Shown: positions 1-5,677, counted from the first letter of the stretch. The stretch: 9,351 bases of DNA from an uncultured Christensenella sp. (GCA_910578245.1 CAJTPC010000040.1:1-9351), one strand, 5' to 3'. The notes: generated by a model not told the origin, from the sequence alone. Numbers and translations are program-made.

Positions 1-58
1 TAGAAAAATCACAATGAATAGAAATATAAGCGCTATCGCCAACAATAACGGACAAAAT

Positions 59-94
59 TTTGTATAATATACACTTGTTTGTTAAAAAAGTAAA
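59..94 (-). promoter_or_regulatory. Possible leftward promoter into DNA beyond the left edge
   Basis: On the minus strand a TTTACT -35 (89-94) lies 17 bp from a TATATT -10 (66-71), with a predicted start near 59. Downstream, one minus-strand frame that stays open to position 1 is very hydrophobic (Leu, Ile and Phe rich, like a membrane helix). It has no ATG and no ribosome binding site, only TTG codons near 42-45. On the plus strand a short frame open from the left edge ends at a TAA at 65-67, so the edge could instead be the tail of a rightward gene. The window cannot decide between these. Confidence 0.25.
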
Positions 95-104
95 CCTATG
101 GGTA

Positions 105-133
105 TTGACTTTTTTTATAATTTATAGTTTAAT
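105..133 (+). promoter_or_regulatory. Promoter of the YhhN-family gene
   Basis: TTGACT at 105-110 and TTTAAT at 128-133 are separated by exactly 17 bp, five of six matches to consensus in each hexamer. Counting seven bases from the -10 puts the transcript start at about 140, which is the A of the first in-frame ATG. Either the message is leaderless from 140, or it has a 12-nt leader ahead of the ATG at 152. Confidence 0.6.
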
Positions 134-151
134 TAATATATGGAAGTAATA

Positions 152-844
152 ATGTATATTTTGGTGGCGGTCTGTATAGTCCTTGGCATATTAAAGTCGT
201 ATTCTCGTAATAAAGGCAATTACGACTTTGAATTGATAGCAAAGACTTGCGGGTCGCTTTGCTTTGTTGGCGTGGGCATACTTGCTTTCTATCTATCGCA
301 ACACGACGGCAAAGAAAAATCTTACTCCCTTGTCGTGATTTTCGGACTTATTCTAGGTCTGATAGGCGATATATTCTTATGCCTTTACGACTGCAATTCA
401 CATCCTAAAAGAAAGAATCTTATTCAGGTGGTCGGCGTAGCGTTCTTCTTCCTCGGACATCTTTGCTATATGTTCAACTTCCTCACCTTGGAACCGTTCA
501 AACTTTATCTGCTTCCCACTCTCATTGTTTTGCCAATCGTATATATCATTCTTGCTTGCAAAGTGCTCACTTCAAGCAAGGCGCAAAACGTAATGCTGGC
601 AATATATTATCTCGCGCTCAACTTGATACTCACTTCTTCAATCAACCTTATGATAGTAAGAGGCGTCAACGCATTTACCCTACTCAATTTAATAGGTTGC
701 GTACTCTTTATCTCTTCAGATAGCGTTTTGGGATTGTCTTGGTTTGCGCCGACGCTTAAATTGCCCAAAAGTCACGACTATTATATAATATTGAGCTACT
801 ACACCGCTCAATGTTTGTTCGCATTATCAATTATCTTTATCTAA
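152..844 (+). CDS. YhhN/TMEM86 family membrane protein (lysoplasmalogenase-like)
   Basis: The protein is about 230 residues, almost entirely hydrophobic helices, consistent with a polytopic membrane protein. It carries the conserved landmarks of the YhhN/TMEM86 family: Lys31 near the first helices, a Gly-Asp pair (72-73) in the GLIGDIFL segment, a Phe-rich stretch ending in Gly-His (102-103), SSDS (188-191), and a Tyr-Tyr...Gln motif (216-220). Characterised family members are lysoplasmalogenases, which cleave the vinyl-ether bond of lysoplasmalogens; whether this bacterial copy does so is inference. I chose ATG 152 because GGAAG (142-146) sits five bases upstream. The ATG at 140 in the same frame would add four residues and would be leaderless. 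The gene is monocistronic and converges on the next gene, overlapping it by 18 bp. Confidence 0.82.
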   Translation: MYILVAVCIVLGILKSYSRNKGNYDFELIAKTCGSLCFVGVGILAFYLSQHDGKEKSYSLVVIFGLILGLIGDIFLCLYDCNSHPKRKNLIQVVGVAFFFLGHLCYMFNFLTLEPFKLYLLPTLIVLPIVYIILACKVLTSSKAQNVMLAIYYLALNLILTSSINLMIVRGVNAFTLLNLIGCVLFISSDSVLGLSWFAPTLKLPKSHDYYIILSYYTAQCLFALSIIFI

Positions 845-1198
845 ATTAAAATTATCTAAAAGATTTAATAACTTATTTAATTTTTCATTTTTTTTGCCTG
901 TTTTTTCATAACCGCAAATTTCAAGCATAAGTTGAGCTCCATACATAAAGCCCTCTTTGTAATAATGCGCTACGGTGGCGGTATGAAAATCTTTATACGC
1001 TAAATCAATGCCTTCCATAAGGTTATTCAACGGTTTATTTTTCCCTATAGTATCCAACATTAACTTCTTGCGCTTCTCTAATACTTTTTTTTGCGTTCCG
1101 CAAATATTATCGTCATACTCTATTTGAGCCTGCGATTGAAATGCGAGCAAAGCAAACATCATTGCTTGTGGTGTATATCTTTCCATATTTTTGTCCAT
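827..1198 (-). CDS. Unrecognised small soluble helical protein
   Basis: This 123-residue protein has no signal peptide or membrane helix, is rich in Lys, Leu and Asn, and looks helical throughout. A segment near residues 79-94 (YYKEGFMYGAQLMLEI) resembles the 'F..GF..G..LM.E' pattern of some small Firmicute proteins of unknown function such as DUF6809. I hold that only as a weak hint. It has no recognisable catalytic motif. A perfect-consensus promoter lies directly upstream, so the predicted transcript begins at the first ATG. A second in-frame ATG 12 nt downstream (Met5) is the alternative start. Neither has a good ribosome binding site. The 3' end overlaps the converging YhhN gene by 18 bp. 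Its position divergent from the double-HTH regulators, with repeats over its promoter, suggests that they control it. Confidence 0.7.
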   Translation of the reverse strand: MDKNMERYTPQAMMFALLAFQSQAQIEYDDNICGTQKKVLEKRKKLMLDTIGKNKPLNNLMEGIDLAYKDFHTATVAHYYKEGFMYGAQLMLEICGYEKTGKKNEKLNKLLNLLDNFNLDKDN

Positions 1199-1204
1199 GA
1201 TTAT

Positions 1205-1233
1205 ATTATACGGTGCAAATAGTCAGATGTCAA
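1205..1233 (-). promoter_or_regulatory. Perfect-consensus sigma-A promoter for the 827-1198 gene
   Basis: Read on the minus strand, TTGACA (1228-1233) and TATAAT (1205-1210) are both exact consensus hexamers with a 17-bp spacer. The -10 ends seven bases before 1198, so the predicted +1 is the A of the ATG. Such a strong promoter, largely covered by one of the two operator-like repeats, is what one expects of a gene kept off by a dedicated repressor. Confidence 0.8.
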
Positions 1234-1254
1234 TTGTTATACGGTCAAAATAGT
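1206..1254. promoter_or_regulatory. Paired direct-repeat operator candidate
   Basis: TTATACGGTGCAAATAGT (1206-1223) and TTATACGGTCAAAATAGT (1237-1254) match at 16 of 18 positions. Their starts are 31 bp apart, close to three helical turns, so both present the same face of the DNA. Copy one covers the -10 and most of the spacer of the leftward promoter; copy two lies behind its -35 and immediately in front of the regulator gene. The repeats are not palindromic, which would suit a regulator with two HTH domains in one chain. That the adjacent HTH proteins bind here is inference. Confidence 0.6.
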
Positions 1255-1268
1255 TGGGAAATTTACTT

Positions 1269-1718
1269 ATGCAAGTGAAATTTACCTCAAATATTAGAAA
1301 GTTACGAAAAGAATTTAACGTATCACAACCGCAACTCGCTAAAGAGATAGGTTATAGTGATAGCATAGTAAGTTTATGGGAAAGAGGTTATCGTATTCCG
1401 TGCGCCGATGCAATTATTATTTTATCTCGCTATTTTCAAGTAAGCACTGATTACGTATTAATGGTAAGCGACGATAATTCAATGCTTCACCGCTCAGACG
1501 ACTTTTACGTAGATTTGTCAGTATTTAATAAAAGATTAAAGGAATTGAGAACTCAAAAGAATTTATCTCAATTTCAACTTGCGAAAAAGACAAATTTAAC
1601 CAAGACTTCAATCAATCATTGGGAGAACGGCAAATGTCCGCCAAACGCTAATGCAGTAGTTGCGCTTGCCAACTACTTTGGAGTTACGACAGATTATTTA
1701 CTTGGCGAAAGCGATTAG
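1269..1718 (+). CDS. Double-HTH XRE-family transcriptional regulator, copy 1
   Basis: This 149-residue DNA-binding protein has two Cro/CI (HTH_3) domains in one chain, about residues 5-66 and 87-145. They are joined by a short linker containing RSDDF. The HTH cores are SQPQLAKEIGYSDSIVSLWE (19-38) and SQFQLAKKTNLTKTSINHWE (100-119), each with the family's Gln-Leu-Ala, Ser/Asn-x-x-x-Trp-Glu pattern and a following 'YF.V..DYLL' helix. There is no sensor or peptidase domain. I chose ATG 1269 because GGGAA (1256-1260) precedes it and because it aligns with the start of its paralogue downstream; an in-frame TTG at 1254 is unlikely. The divergent direct repeats end 14 bp before the ATG, so autoregulation is plausible. 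No clear rightward promoter is visible. Confidence 0.88.
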   Translation: MQVKFTSNIRKLRKEFNVSQPQLAKEIGYSDSIVSLWERGYRIPCADAIIILSRYFQVSTDYVLMVSDDNSMLHRSDDFYVDLSVFNKRLKELRTQKNLSQFQLAKKTNLTKTSINHWENGKCPPNANAVVALANYFGVTTDYLLGESD

Positions 1719-1731
1719 TTATTAATAACTA
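1716..1731. promoter_or_regulatory. Perfect 16-bp palindrome between the regulator genes
   Basis: TAGTTATTAATAACTA is identical to its reverse complement over 16 bp and includes the TAG stop of the first regulator gene. It has no T-tract and is too AT-rich for a convincing terminator. Its place 32 bp before the second regulator's ATG makes a dimeric operator possible. Confidence 0.4.
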
Positions 1732-1763
1732 CAAATCAATTGTTTAATTACAAAAGTATGAAT

Positions 1764-2213
1764 ATGCAGACGAAATTTACATCAAATATTAGAAAATTGC
1801 GAAAAGAATTTAACGTATCGCAAAATCAACTGGCTTTAGAAACAGGTTTAGGCAAAAGTGCAGTGAGTTATTGGGAACTTGGAGTTGAAGTACCTAATGC
1901 AAAGGCTGTAATAATTTTATCAAGATATTTCCAAGTAACCACAGACTATCTATTGAAAGAAAGCGGCGATAATACTCCGGTATATCGCTCAGACGATTTT
2001 GACGTGGACTTAACAATATCAAATAAGCGATTAAAAGAATTAAGAATAAAGAGCAAGTTATCTCAAGATAAACTTGCAACAGAAGTCAAACTATCTCAAT
2101 CTGCTATCAATAATTGGGAGCTTGGTAAACGTACTCCCAATGCCAATGCAATAGTAACTCTCGCCCGCTACTTTGGAGTTACGACAGATTATTTACTTGG
2201 CGAAAGCGATTAA
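1764..2213 (+). CDS. Double-HTH XRE-family transcriptional regulator, copy 2
   Basis: This paralogue of the preceding gene is also 149 residues. It aligns from first to last residue with no gap and 99 of 149 residues identical. The same two HTH_3 domains are present (cores about 19-40 and 100-121). Differences cluster in the recognition-helix regions (GLGKSAVSYWE against GYSDSIVSLWE), so the two copies probably read different sites, while the last 45 bp of the genes are identical. I placed the start at ATG 1764 by alignment with copy 1; ATG 1758 in frame would add two residues, and neither has a Shine-Dalgarno sequence. It is probably co-transcribed with copy 1 (45-bp gap), possibly with its own control at the palindrome. 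A terminator follows nine bases after the stop. Confidence 0.87.
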   Translation: MQTKFTSNIRKLRKEFNVSQNQLALETGLGKSAVSYWELGVEVPNAKAVIILSRYFQVTTDYLLKESGDNTPVYRSDDFDVDLTISNKRLKELRIKSKLSQDKLATEVKLSQSAINNWELGKRTPNANAIVTLARYFGVTTDYLLGESD

Positions 2214-2221
2214 AAATAAAA

Positions 2222-2245
2222 ACCGCGTTATACGCGGTCTTTTTT
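2222..2245. terminator. Bidirectional intrinsic terminator
   Basis: ACCGCGT (2222-2228) and ACGCGGT (2232-2238) form a 7-bp GC-rich stem with a TAT loop. It is followed on the plus strand by CTTTTTT (2239-2245), and on the minus strand by TTTTTATTTTTAA. It can therefore stop both the regulator transcript and the converging membrane-protein transcript. The stem also encodes the last residues (Asp-Arg-Val) and the stop codon of the minus-strand gene. Confidence 0.85.
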
Positions 2246-2776
2246 GTTAGTTTTTTCTTTAATCAATTTAATCAAATCAATCTCTTTAACCGTACAATAC
2301 GTGGACAAAATTGGCAAGGCTAAGAATATTACGCTCATAATTACGCCAAGCGTATAAATTACGAATTGCCAACCATTGTTGCCTACCAAGTCTTGGAAGG
2401 CTACTACGATTTCTCTTACCATATCGTCCAAGAAAGCCGGAAGCGTCGAACCTGCGCCCACAGGAAACATAAGTACGAATGCTAATAAAAGCGGAACCGT
2501 CATAATAGTGCTGTATGCGCACACTGCGATTGAAAATATATTCTTGACTTTGCCCTCGAACGTACCTGCCGAAGTTGACATAAGCATTATGCCTATTGCA
2601 TTGGTGATAATGACTACTGCGTACTTCAAAATCACGTTGGGAATTGCGCTGATATAGCCAAGTCCAGCATTGCTACCTGTGGCTTGAATTATTGACAGTA
2701 TGCCGAGAATGATAAAGACTGTCGCTACGGCAATCATTACGCTTTGCTTGATAATCTTCTTTTTGCTTTCTTCCAT
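2228..2776 (-). CDS. Four-helix integral membrane protein of unknown function
   Basis: The protein is 182 residues with a short, Lys-rich cytoplasmic N-terminus. Four hydrophobic segments lie at roughly 12-31, 46-67, 80-105 and 137-160, with a Lys-rich C-terminal tail (164-182). The third and fourth are separated by a loop with several acidic residues (about 110-133). I recognise no family motif, metal ligand or transport signature; it could be a small channel or transporter subunit or a regulatory membrane protein, but nothing decides. The start is well supported: AAGGGGA (2781-2787) lies four bases before the ATG, and a promoter lies a further 35-70 bp upstream. The gene is monocistronic and ends inside the bidirectional terminator. 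Confidence 0.8.
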   Translation of the reverse strand: MEESKKKIIKQSVMIAVATVFIILGILSIIQATGSNAGLGYISAIPNVILKYAVVIITNAIGIMLMSTSAGTFEGKVKNIFSIAVCAYSTIMTVPLLLAFVLMFPVGAGSTLPAFLDDMVREIVVAFQDLVGNNGWQFVIYTLGVIMSVIFLALPILSTYCTVKEIDLIKLIKEKTNKKDRV

Positions 2777-2821
2777 AATATCCCCTTATCTACAAAAGAC
2801 TTTGCTTTTGCTGTCAGACTA

Positions 2822-2850
2822 ATTATAAAATAATTTGCGCTCTAAAGCAA
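2822..2850 (-). promoter_or_regulatory. Promoter of the four-helix membrane protein gene
   Basis: On the minus strand TTGCTT (2845-2850) and an exact TATAAT (2822-2827) are 17 bp apart. The predicted start near 2815 gives a leader of about 39 nt containing the ribosome binding site. The flank at 2851-2878 is nearly pure A/T with repeated TAAAATAA units and contains no hairpin, so the ACT gene upstream lacks an obvious terminator. Confidence 0.6.
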
Positions 2851-2878
2851 TAAAATAATAAAATAATAAAATATATTT

Positions 2879-3244
2879 TTATTTTATAAAATATCCGTTG
2901 TCTTTAAGTACGCTCAACGCTTTGTCGAAATAATTTTCCTTAACTAAAATGTAATCGGTATCGTAAGTAGACACGGCAAAGATAGGTATGTCTGCGTTTG
3001 CCAAGACAGTCGATATCTTAGAAAGTATACCTACCAAAGCAAAATCAAGAGTTCCCAATACTCGCATACCTCGCCAATCTCTATCTATAGTAAGGCAATT
3101 CTTGGGCGTGTCCTGCTCTTTGCATACCAAAGACACTTCGCCGTCCGTCTTGGCAAGAAAGAAAAAGTCGCTTTTTATATCGGCTTGGCTTACGCTGTCG
3201 ATTTTACAGACGCAAAAATTATCTTGGAGTACTTCTAATAACAT
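2879..3244 (-). CDS. ACT-domain protein of the COG3603 / ACT_7 type
   Basis: This 121-residue cytoplasmic protein is full length for its family. Diagnostic segments are EVSLVC (36-41), a long conserved block RVLGTLDFALVGILSKIS (61-78) and STYDTDYILV (92-101). All are typical of the tandem-ACT COG3603 family, related to the amino-acid-sensing CASTOR/lysine-aspartokinase-type ACT fold. Such proteins are thought to bind a small ligand, probably an amino acid; the ligand here is unknown. The start MLLEVL matches where family members begin, although no Shine-Dalgarno is present. The promoter predicts transcription starting at this very ATG, so translation is probably leaderless. The gene is divergent from the zinc-ribbon gene. 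Confidence 0.9.
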   Translation of the reverse strand: MLLEVLQDNFCVCKIDSVSQADIKSDFFFLAKTDGEVSLVCKEQDTPKNCLTIDRDWRGMRVLGTLDFALVGILSKISTVLANADIPIFAVSTYDTDYILVKENYFDKALSVLKDNGYFIK

Positions 3245-3250
3245 ATTTTA

Positions 3251-3279
3251 ATTTTATCAAAAATATCACTCTATTGCAA
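3251..3279 (-). promoter_or_regulatory. Promoter of the ACT-domain gene
   Basis: On the minus strand TTGCAA (3274-3279) and TAAAAT (3251-3256) are separated by 17 bp. A second TAAAAT fills the six bases between the -10 and the ATG, so the predicted +1 is the first base of the coding sequence. Its -35 lies only seven bases from the -35 of the opposite promoter. Confidence 0.6.
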
Positions 3280-3286
3280 TAACATA

Positions 3287-3315
3287 TTGCAAAATATATT
3301 AGCGCGTGATATAAT
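3287..3315 (+). promoter_or_regulatory. Extended -10 promoter of the zinc-ribbon gene
   Basis: TTGCAA (3287-3292), a 17-bp spacer, and an exact TATAAT (3310-3315) preceded by TGA (3307-3309) form an extended -10 promoter. The predicted +1 is 3322, leaving a 12-nt leader that starts with the AAGG ribosome binding site. Confidence 0.7.
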
Positions 3316-3333
3316 TATTGAAAGGTAAATGAA

Positions 3334-3657
3334 ATGAAAACTTGTCCGAAATGTAACTCGCAAATAGACGAAGATATGGTTCTCTGCCCAACGTGCGGAG
3401 AGCATTTGCGTACTTTTAGCGACAAAAATATTTTTGACAAACACCACGTCTTGCTCACAAGATTTTTAATCGCATTGTCAATTATACTTCCGCCTGTCGG
3501 CGCAATTGTAGCAACTATAATCAAAAAAAGACACAACTCGCTTGGCAAGTTGTGCTTTAGATACTCCCTTATTGGGTTTGCAATTTACTGTATGATGACT
3601 TTGTTAGTGCTGATTTGCTACCTGGCAATGACTTTCACAGGCATTTCGTATTTATAA
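3334..3657 (+). CDS. Zinc-ribbon membrane protein, unknown function
   Basis: This 107-residue protein has an N-terminal zinc ribbon with four cysteines (Cys4, Cys7, Cys18, Cys21, in CPKC and CPTC). A short polar linker and two hydrophobic segments (about 43-63 and 76-99) separated by a Lys/Arg-rich turn follow. By the positive-inside rule the ribbon and the turn should both be cytoplasmic. Small proteins of this zinc-ribbon-plus-membrane-anchor layout are common in Clostridia, and most have no assigned role. AAAGG (3320-3324) precedes the ATG by nine bases. Its stop codon is immediately followed by the reverse-strand stop of the prolyl-tRNA synthetase gene, so no terminator separates the two. 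Confidence 0.8.
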   Translation: MKTCPKCNSQIDEDMVLCPTCGEHLRTFSDKNIFDKHHVLLTRFLIALSIILPPVGAIVATIIKKRHNSLGKLCFRYSLIGFAIYCMMTLLVLICYLAMTFTGISYL

Positions 3658-5379
3658 TTAACCCTTTAATTCTTCCATCTGCGCCTTGATTATCGCGCTG
3701 ATTTCGTCAATTGCCTTTGCGTAAGGTATCTTTTTACATTCCTTAGTAGCTCTTAAAGTAATTTCTACTTCGTCTGTCGCTAGGCTCTTAGGCGAAATGA
3801 CTACTCTTATAGGCATACCCATGAGATCCGCGTCGTTGAACTTCACTCCTGCTCCTACGCTTCTGTCGTCAAAGAGTACGTCCACGCCTTGCTTGGCGAG
3901 ATTGGTGTACAACTCATACGCTTTTGTATTGACATTTTCGTCGTCAAGTCTAAGCGGACAGATATGGACTTGCCATGGAGCTACGCTCATTGGAAGTATA
4001 AGCCCTTTGTCGTCGCTCGCTTCTTGAGCAATAGACGCGATTGCTCTTCCTACTCCAATGCCGTAACATCCCATTATAGGATTGAACTCAACGCCGTCTG
4101 CGCCGTGTACCGTCATATCCATTGACTTGGTGTACTTTGTGCCGAGTTGGAAGATATTGCCTATCTCGATACCGTTCTCTACTCTCAACTTGCCTCCGCA
4201 TATAGGACACTTGTCGCCACTTCTAGTCTTGGATATATCGACAAATTTTGCGCTCGGCAAATCTCTCTTAAAATTAAATCCCGTATAGTGATACTCCGCC
4301 TTGTTGGCGCCTATGACCAAAGAATTAATATTCTCAAGCGACTTATCGTATACCGTAATTATGCTCTTGTCAAGTCCCAAAGGTCCTATATTACCGCAAG
4401 CTAAAACTTCGCTTACTCCGCCGTCGTAAGGAACGATGTCCTTGAGCAAAGCCTTTTTGAGTTTTGCCTCGTTGACCTCTAAATCTCCTCTTGTAAAAGC
4501 AATGACCAGTTCGTCAGAGTTGCCCTTTACCGCAAATACGACTGCTTTGCAAGTGAGATTGTGCTCTACGTTCAATCTCTTGCCAACCTCTTCAATAGTC
4601 TTATCTTCACCGGTAAATACAATTTCTAAAGGCTTAACGTCGTTCTTTGGCGTATCTATTACTCCTTCGGCTACTTCCATATTGGCTCTATACTCGCAGT
4701 CGTTACACAGTACGATGCTGTCCTCGCCGACTTCCGTCAATAGCATAAACTCGTGAGCAATGCTACCGCCCATCATACCGCTATCCGACTTGATGTCAAT
4801 AAAGTTCTTTAGACCTATTCTTCTGAATATACGGTAGTATGCGTCAAACATTTTGTCGTAATACTGCTCTAAGTCCTCTTTTGTGGAGTGGAAAGAGTAG
4901 GCGTCTTTCATAGTAAACTCTCTTACTCTTATAAGGCCTCCGCGCGACCTAGCCTCATCGCGGAACTTAGTCTGCAATTGATATATCATCATAGGAAGTT
5001 GGTTGTAAGAGCTGACTATGTGATTGGCAAGGTGTACCGCCGCTTCTTCGTGGGTCATACCAAGGAGCATATCTCTGTCGGCTCTGTCCTTAAAACGCAC
5101 CATTTCGCTACCGATAGACGAGTATCTTCCAGACTTATCCCAAATCTCTCTTGGCATAACGACTGGGAACAAAACCTCTTGACCGTCCAAAGCGTCCATC
5201 TCCTGACGAATAATAGCCTGTATCTTTTGGCTCATCTTTTGGCAGGGCATAGTCATAGTATAAATGCCGTTTGCTACCTGCTTAATAAAACCTGCTCTTG
5301 ACAAAAGAATATGGCTCTTGATTTTTGCGTCTTGCGGCGCTTCTTTAGTACGCTCGCACACCAACTTGCTCAATAACAT
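3658..5379 (-). CDS. proS: Prolyl-tRNA synthetase, bacterial type with editing insertion
   Basis: This class II aminoacyl-tRNA synthetase charges tRNA-Pro with proline in the cytoplasm. At 573 residues it is normal for the bacterial (ProS type 1) form. Visible landmarks in order are: motif 1 around FPVVMPREIW (71-80); the substrate loop GMTHEE (107-112); motif 2 FRDEARSRGG...RVREF (139-155); an insertion domain at about 225-400 that in this family deacylates mischarged Ala-tRNA; Cys pairs 225/228 and 391/394; GIEIGNIFQLGTKY (403-416); motif 3 GCYGIGVGR (437-445); and the anticodon-binding domain (about 465-573). I chose ATG 5379 because AGAGGT (5386-5391) precedes it and homologues begin here with MLLSKL. 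The frame stays open 162 bp further upstream, but that part is not protein-like. No T-box leader is seen. Confidence 0.97.
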   Translation of the reverse strand: MLLSKLVCERTKEAPQDAKIKSHILLSRAGFIKQVANGIYTMTMPCQKMSQKIQAIIRQEMDALDGQEVLFPVVMPREIWDKSGRYSSIGSEMVRFKDRADRDMLLGMTHEEAAVHLANHIVSSYNQLPMMIYQLQTKFRDEARSRGGLIRVREFTMKDAYSFHSTKEDLEQYYDKMFDAYYRIFRRIGLKNFIDIKSDSGMMGGSIAHEFMLLTEVGEDSIVLCNDCEYRANMEVAEGVIDTPKNDVKPLEIVFTGEDKTIEEVGKRLNVEHNLTCKAVVFAVKGNSDELVIAFTRGDLEVNEAKLKKALLKDIVPYDGGVSEVLACGNIGPLGLDKSIITVYDKSLENINSLVIGANKAEYHYTGFNFKRDLPSAKFVDISKTRSGDKCPICGGKLRVENGIEIGNIFQLGTKYTKSMDMTVHGADGVEFNPIMGCYGIGVGRAIASIAQEASDDKGLILPMSVAPWQVHICPLRLDDENVNTKAYELYTNLAKQGVDVLFDDRSVGAGVKFNDADLMGMPIRVVISPKSLATDEVEITLRATKECKKIPYAKAIDEISAIIKAQMEELKG

Positions 5380-5400
5380 AAATTTACCTCTTTTAATAAA

Positions 5401-5448
5401 TTTGTATAAATTCGTATAAAGTTTAACATATCGCTTTATTAAAATCAA
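5401..5448 (-). promoter_or_regulatory. Promoter region of proS with a 10-bp direct repeat
   Basis: On the minus strand TTGATT (5443-5448) and TAAACT (5420-5425) are 17 bp apart, and TGT before the -10 makes it an extended type. Just downstream, two adjacent decamers (5401-5410 and 5411-5420 on the plus strand) match TTYGTATAAA with one difference. The T-box hallmark AGGGTGGNACCGCG, common before Clostridial synthetase genes, is absent. Confidence 0.45.
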
Positions 5449-5587
5449 GTAAAGTAAAGGCAAAGTGTCTTTACCGCATAACAAATTTGTTTGATCGTTA
5501 TCATTTTTTGCAACAAGCGAAAGAGAATACAAAATTCGCAAAAACCGTCAATTGCGACGATACGCCAAGGTATATACAAATATTCAA

Positions 5588-5662
5588 ATGCAAATATGAG
5601 CATATATCAATATGCAAGTATGCACATAATTTCAATCGTTGATATCAATATATGCAAATATG
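5588..5662. repeat. Three iteron-like copies of ATGCAARTATG
   Basis: ATGCAAATATG occurs at 5588-5598 and 5652-5662, and ATGCAAGTATG at 5612-5622, all in the same orientation. Two of them share a longer preceding match (ATATCAATA) at 5604-5612 and 5642-5650. They lie in AT-rich non-coding DNA about 200-280 bp upstream of the proS start. No DnaA boxes or replication gene are nearby, so an origin is unlikely. Confidence 0.5.
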
Positions 5663-5677
5663 TATGAACATAGTAAA

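Noticed and set aside
1254..1268. TTG start adding five residues to the first regulator
   Set aside because: It lies at the end of the operator-like repeat, has no ribosome binding site of its own, and the paralogue aligns from ATG 1269.
1206..2245. Related words TTATACGG (1206, 1237) and TTATACGCGGT (2228) as one operator family
   Set aside because: The third occurrence is fully explained by the terminator stem and lacks the rest of the 18-bp repeat.
4888..5301. A 137-codon open frame antisense to proS
   Set aside because: It is a shadow of a strongly conserved synthetase gene; its composition follows the reverse complement of the real codons and it has no start signals.
5380..5541. N-terminal extension of prolyl-tRNA synthetase by 54 residues to an ATG at 5541
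   Set aside because: The extension is not conserved-looking, has no ribosome binding site, and ATG 5379 has a good AGAGGT site and matches the usual protein start.
5588..5662. Replication origin based on iteron-like repeats
   Set aside because: No DnaA-box cluster, no replication initiator gene and no plasmid or chromosomal origin neighbours are present.
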